Source: Stomoxys calcitrans
Lineage: Eukaryota > Arthropoda > Insecta > Diptera > Muscidae
Reading direction: 5' to 3'
Assembly: GCF_963082655.1 (NCBI RefSeq)
Contig: NC_081552.1
Coordinates: 199,962,894-200,026,893, forward strand
Length of the DNA stretch: 64,000 nucleotides
Below the pieces are notes generated by a model. It saw nothing but the letters and a program-made list of their open reading frames with translations, did no database searches and was not told the DNA's origin. This document shows positions 58,400 to 64,000 of the stretch, piece by piece. Made by a program: the position numbers and the translations under genes. The stretch's first letter is position 1; each line of letters opens with the position of its first letter.

Positions 58400-60480
58400 C
58401 AACTTCAGACCCAAAAACACATATTCTTTATACTTTGCTCAACTTCATTGTATTACGTTTTCATATTCAATTAGAACAATTTAGTCTTAAATGGTTCCTT
58501 TGGCAGTATTTGGAATTATGCTCTGGAGTCTATTAAACTTTAGAAGTCGATTCCATGCACATCAAATCAACGTAAGACTCCTTGAAATAACTTAAAACTC
58601 TCACGGTCGGATTCATAGTCTACAGTTCGATTTTACAACTGTTAAAACACGAATTATAGTCAAGAAATCAAATTTGTACCCAATATTTTGACTTCCTTCT
58701 CATAAAGCCAATTGCCTATATCGATTTCATGGATCGATATTATAATCTGTAAGTCGAATCATACTTTAGAAGTCAAAATCATACTCAGTATAATTCAATA
58801 AGCCTTTTTCATACTGCATATATTAATCTAATCCTAGATGGCCTCATTTCACATCGAAATCCCCAAGTTAAAACTCTAGAAGTTAACTCCGATCGATTTC
58901 ATATTCACAAAATCATTTTCGTACTGTACTACGAATCAGCTATATATTCAACTTCAACTCAATAACTTCGGCTTTATATTAAATATACCAATACTCCATA
59001 CCGAAAATGACTTCATATTCTTTAGATCCACAACATAGTTCAGAGAACAACTTCGTATTTTATACATCGATGTGCGTAATCTGGAAGTCGAATTCGCACT
59101 CTTGAATTTGCCGTTGATGGAGAATTCAACTCCTTCAACGGCAAACGAATTCATAACGAATATTTTGCTGCTGTGCTCATTATATCAACTTCAAATTCAT
59201 CGACTTCATACTCTATTGACCGTCTACATAACCCTTAGATCGATTTCATACTCAAGAAAATAATTTCAAACTGTAAAAGTGAACTCTATGGATCTCAAGT
59301 CGGTCTTCTCATCTACTTTTTACTTAATATATTACTTCATATTCAATAGGTCAATTCTTTTTTTCTTCCCAAGATCAACATCGTGTTTAGGCTGACTTCA
59401 TACTCTACAAATCGACTTCAAACCCTAGTTGTCGATTTAGTACTCAAAATTTTACCTTCCTACTGTATCAGTGGACCTTCTACTCCATACATTAATAGAC
59501 TACATAATCCCTAGATCGACCTAATATTTCATAAAACGACTTTATGGATTGATTTAATAGTCTAAAAATTTTGAAATCAGCACCATCAGCAAAAGAAGAA
59601 TTCGTACTGATTTTTTTTGGCTCTACACTCCATAAGATAACTTCATAAGAAATGCATCAATCGAGTCAATATAGCCATGAAAATATGAATAGCCCATAGG
59701 GCGATTACATACACAAGAAATCGAATTCAAACGTTTTAAGTCATCTTTATACACCTCAAAATGGCCCTATAAACCCTACTTCATACTCAATAAATCTTCT
59801 TTATGTTGAATAGGCCTTGTTATAGTTCAAACATAAAAAGACTACATATTCCCTAGATGAGCATCAAAATCTATAGGTTGATTTCATACTCTATAAGTCG
59901 TATTCGAATTCAATATTTTCTTCCTATTGAACTAGCTAACTGTAAAGTCTATAACTTAGATAAACTTCATATTTCAAAGAACTATTTCGTACTCTACAAG
60001 TCGACTTCATATTATATAAAATAACTAAAAATTGTTGAAATCAACCCCATTAACATCAAGTCGAATTTACACTGAATCTTTTGGTTCTACACTCGTTAGA
60101 CGGCTTTATATTGAAACGGTCAATGTAATACACCATGCATTAAACGACTGCATATTCCCTACATAAGCATCATAGTATATTGGTTGTTCGATACTTTATA
60201 AGCTGACTTCATACTCTTGAACCAATGTCATACTCTCCAAGTCATTTTTTTAAATTTTAACATGGGCTATATATTTCATTGGAGGAATTCCTACACAATA
60301 CGTTGTCTCCCTACTTAATAGATCAAATTCATACTCTTCTTCTTGATTAAGGAAATACATATGTTCGAAGAAGATATCTTCACCGGGTCAATTTCATACT
60401 CTGGAAATTGACTTCAGCCAGCTTCATACACTATTTATAATAAAAACAATAAATCAGTTTCAGAATCCAAATGATGACTT
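58400..60480. repeat. Decayed short-period repeat 'cttcatactc...aagtcga'
   Basis: The words cttcatactc, ctataagtcga and attcatactc recur dozens of times over 2 kb at roughly 20-40 bp intervals, with no surviving regular period. No coding frame is credible. Confidence 0.6.
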
Positions 60481-60689
60481 CATCATTTGTACATCAATTT
60501 CAAATTGAAATTAACATACTTCCATTAATAATTCGTAGGATGCTCATAAAGTTGTTCGTTCTATTAATTCTAAGATCAATTAGAAGTACATTATATAACT
60601 TCAAAATAATATATTTTTCATCTTAGGTTGGTTTTATTGTCTTCTAAATCGTTTGAATAAAAATCAATTTGTAATATAGAAGCCATTAA

Positions 60690-60775
60690 GCTTATAATTG
60701 AATCGGACGGCACTCATTGATATGTAAGAAAGTATGTCCCTGTTACTTTGAGGAATGTTCTGGGCGGATTTGCTT
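60690..60775 (+). mobile_element. SINE tail fragment
   Basis: cttataattgaatcggacgg and cactcattgatatgtaagaa match the tail of the tRNA-derived SINE. Head and body are missing. Confidence 0.65.
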
Positions 60776-62865
60776 TTCCAATATAGAAGCCAATCAAAAA
60801 GTTTCTGATTCCACTTTACATTTTATTAGACAAGTTCATAAAAAATCTCAACTCCCCCAATCAGTACAATATTCTAACTGTTGCACTGATTGATTGATTA
60901 AAAGTTTCATTTTTTTCTTCATTATTTTGAGAAGCCACAAACTCCCTTTGTGCCTGCTTTTATAAGGATGTGTAAACAATGCCAAAAAAACAGCATTGAT
61001 TTTAGTTTATACTCTTATCAGTAAAACAATATTGATAGCGATTTACATAAACAAAATATCTCATATGCAGTCATATATATAAATAGAAAAAAATCCATTA
61101 AGATTTTCATTTATTTTAGTTCCTCTTAGAAATTTGCAATTATTAGTTTTTTTTTAATTTTAATACATTTTTTTAATTTTAATATTTTTTTTTTTTAAAT
61201 ATATTATATATAAGTTTTCATTATATTATTTTTTTATAAGTTTCTCACTCTATTATTGGCAGCTACAAAGATATTTTAATATTTTTTTTTATCAAACGAT
61301 ACAAAATCTAAACAAAGAAAAAAATATGAGAAACAAAATCATAAAAAAATATTTTAGTGAAAAACGTAGACATATCCTTGATATATACAATAAAAAAAAA
61401 CCCATACAAATAATTGAAAAGTAATGAAAATTTTGGAAAACAAAAAAATCAACTAAATATTTAAGTGAATATTCAAAAAACCAAAAAAAAATTATTAAAA
61501 AAGTTTTTTTTTTGTACAAAAATTAATTTTCTGTTTGGTAAAAAAATCAAGAATTTATTCAAAAAGCAATCTACTATATTTTTAAAAAGAACTCTAGAAG
61601 AAAAGTATATATAAAAAAACTCAAGCGAAATTCTAGAAATTTTTCATAAAATCAAAAAGATTTTTTTCTTCCTATTCTCTTTGGGTTTTCTTCAAAAGTC
61701 TACACGCAATTAACAAAAAAAAAAAAAACATAGATGTATGAGTGTGTTCAGAAAAGAAAACCATCAAGAAAACACAAAGTAAGAACATGTAATTTTATAT
61801 AAGACAGCTACTTTAAATATACAAAAGAAAGAAAAAATGTGAGATTTCATTAAAAAAAAACAAGAAAACAAAAAGCACATACAAATGCTCAAATTATTAT
61901 TATTATAAATATAATTATATTTTAAACAAAACAAAAGGAAATTAAAAGCCATAAATATTATAAATATACTTCTTAACTATTAAGCTAATGACATAACAAT
62001 TGTGTATCTTCCTCCTCCTTCAACAAAACCCAACACTTTCATCTCCCACTTCTTATCCTACTCCTGCTCCTCCTCAAATTTATTAAGAAGGAAACAGTTA
62101 AGAAATTAATATTTCTCTCAGTGTGTTATATTTTTCTTTAATGTATGAATGTATAACGAAAACCAAACCTTTGTGTGTGTGTGTGTTTTATTGTGCAATT
62201 GTTTATATGTACAAACATACATATATATACATACACAAAGTAATATGGATGTAAAAATTTGAAATTTAATGTAATTTGATTTCAGCAACAAACCAAAATT
62301 AAGCACTTTTTCAAAAGTAGCACATCAATTAAACTTCCCAAATGAAAAAAAACCAAATGAAAAGTAATTTGAATAACAGAAAAATAACAACAAATAATTG
62401 CATATATTTCACATTCAATCAAAAGTTAGAAGAATTATTGTAGGCTTACAACATTTTAATCATGTCTTGTTTTTTTCGTTTTGTTTCAAACAACAAACAA
62501 CACATTGCTGAATTTACAACAACTAAATTTAATAGGAAGGACATTCAAAGGCTTATCAGTTTTTCAATAAAATATTGTTGTTGTATTAAAGAAATAGTCA
62601 CTACAACAGTTAAACTGTCTAGTATGGTCTTTAGTTGAGTTTTTTTGAAGGATTTCTTCATATTTACGGAAAAAATGTCATAACATGAAACATGCCGCTT
62701 TATACCAGTCTTAAACTGTTTAATTGTAAACAGTCTTATTTTGTCATAACATAGAACCTACCACTATATACTACTCATATTTTTCTTTGGAAGAACATTA
62801 GAGATTAGTTTAAGAAGAAAAGAAATGTTGTTCAACTCATGGTTTTGCATCTAGATGTTCTTTAC
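60776..62865. other. AT-rich downstream tract, no feature recognised
   Basis: Long A and T homopolymer runs dominate at 61130-61640. A GT run lies at 62173-62187. AATAAA occurs at 62566. No transposon, RNA gene or coding frame could be supported. Confidence 0.4.
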
Positions 62866-63335
62866 AAGACCAATTTCGCTTTACTTTTTTTGTCTTCAGT
62901 CATTCTGTTCACCACCATTAAAAGTAAACACTTAACTCACTGCTCCATGCCAAGGAGGGAAAATACAAAATGGTACTAAAAAGGTACTTTTGGGACAGAA
63001 AGAGAACTCTTAAATTTTACATAAAGACATCAAGAATCTTGGAGTGCAGGTATACAGAATATATCTCTGGAAAACTTCTTCCTTACCGATTAGAGATTAC
63101 ACCAATTTCGCTTTGCTTTTATCTTCAATCATTCTGTTCACCAAAATTAAAAGTAAACACTTAACCCACTACCCCATGCCAGGGGTGGAAAATGCAAATT
63201 TTAAAATGGTACTAAAAAGAACATAAAGAGAAGTTTTAGGTTTTGCATAAAGGTTTCACAAATATTGGAGTGCAGTTATACAAAATATATCTCTGGAAAA
63301 CTTCTTGCTTGCCGATTACAGATTACACAATGTGT
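62866..63335. repeat. ~230 bp tandem duplication
   Basis: caatttcgct at 62871 and 63103, and ggagtgcag at 63041 and 63267, show two units offset by 226-232 bp with moderate divergence. Both contain catctggaa-like and ctctggaaaacttcttcctt sequences. Confidence 0.75.
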
Positions 63336-63428
63336 GATAAAAATTTATGTTATGAAACCCCCAAAAGAGTTTTGGTTCTCAGATCATACATTTTTTAAGT
63401 GTCAGTGTCATCATGTAACCGAAGTAGA

Positions 63429-63690
63429 AGGCCGCCACCGTTGCGCAATGGTTAGCATTTTTTTAATGTATCTAGGTGTCACTACGAAGTGGTGTCACTA
63501 TACGACTCGCCATTTCAACTCCGCACATTGGTGAGCTAAAACTTCAATCGGACTGCACTCTGTAATAAGGGAGAAGTATCCCTTGTACTAGTCATTGCAC
63601 TTAAAATTGAATCGGACAGCACTCACTAATTTGTGAGAAGTTTGTCCCAGTTCCTTAATGGAATGTTCAACGGCAAATTTAAAATTGGCA
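63429..63690 (+). mobile_element. tRNA-derived SINE, diverged
   Basis: The head gccgccaccgttgcgcaatg gives an A-box-like TTGCGCAATGGTTAGC, but the B box is lost. The tail has taaaattgaatcggacagca and gttccttaatggaatgttca. It is a decayed member of the family at 10824 and 20582. Confidence 0.7.
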
Positions 63691-63764
63691 TCCCTTGTAC
63701 CTTAATGGAAGCCGAAGACTAAGGGATTGCGATATGTCCGAGATATACATATATCAGAGATGCA

Positions 63765-64000
63765 AATGCAAATTTCGCCCATTAACATTCCACTAAGGAA
63801 CAGGGGCAAACTTCTCACATATCAATGAGTGCAGTCCGATTCAAGTTTAAGCTCAATGATAAGGGGCCTCCTTTTTATAGCCGAGTCCGAACGGCGTGCC
63901 GCAGTGCGTCACCAATGTTGTCAGCATTAGGAGGGGAAAAACACCGCTGAAAATTTTTTCTGATGGTCTCGCCAGGATTCGAATCCGGGAGTTCAGCGTC
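63765..64000 (-). mobile_element. tRNA-derived SINE, cut by the window edge
   Basis: On the minus strand the tail starts at 63765. It contains gtccgattcaagtttaagct, then ccgagtccgaacggcgtgcc, and finally B box GGATTCGAATCC near 63980. It is the best-preserved tail and body here. The A box lies beyond position 64000. Confidence 0.82.

Overview
The window is eukaryotic, AT-rich and dominated by introns. Its one host gene is the 3' half of the fly orthologue of RNA-binding Fox protein 1 (Rbfox1, called A2bp1 in Drosophila), transcribed on the + strand. Seven coding exons can be placed: 9997-10522, 28780-28843, 29160-29213, 38437-38511, 47579-47739, 48241-48304 and 54002-54046. All six junctions use GT and AG, the codon phase is consistent throughout, and the protein ends in the Rbfox-type tail YRGGFNRFTPY. 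The RRM exons lie upstream of the window, so positions 1-9996 are read as the tail of a large upstream intron. Everything from 54047 on is 3'UTR and/or downstream intergenic DNA.

The repeat content (GGCCGGGCCGAAT-bordered elements, ACCCTACACCACCACTGTGG-bordered elements, tRNA-derived SINEs, RTE and RNase H LINEs) fits a calyptrate fly, probably a muscid such as Stomoxys, Haematobia or Musca. That assignment is inference, not a measured match.

Layout: 1-9996 is an intron with a CR1/Jockey-like LINE relic, a mariner relic and a complete 2.3 kb foldback element. 9997-10522 is a large Ala/Gln-rich exon. 10523-28779 is an 18 kb intron holding two MITEs rich in TATCGATA, several repeat arrays, an antisense RTE LINE with a SINE inside it, and a second foldback copy. 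28780-29213 holds two short exons. 29214-47578 contains a third foldback, LINE relics in both orientations, a 159 bp near-perfect hairpin, and a 75 bp exon at 38437 too short to be found by ORF length. 47579-54046 holds the last three exons, with a 2 kb higher-order array and a 2.3 kb 31 bp minisatellite in the final intron. 54047-64000 is AT-rich, with several local tandem duplications and two more SINEs at the right edge.

The strongest unexplained structure is a repeat module of exactly 153 bp. It recurs in at least nine arrays belonging to at least three terminus-defined families, in both orientations, and keeps its length while its sequence diverges. Because 153 is divisible by three, these arrays produce many long, apparently coding 51-residue-periodic reading frames, which are judged not to be genes. 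Several elements are arranged as foldbacks, with short terminal inverted repeats and arms made of 153 bp tandem units facing each other.
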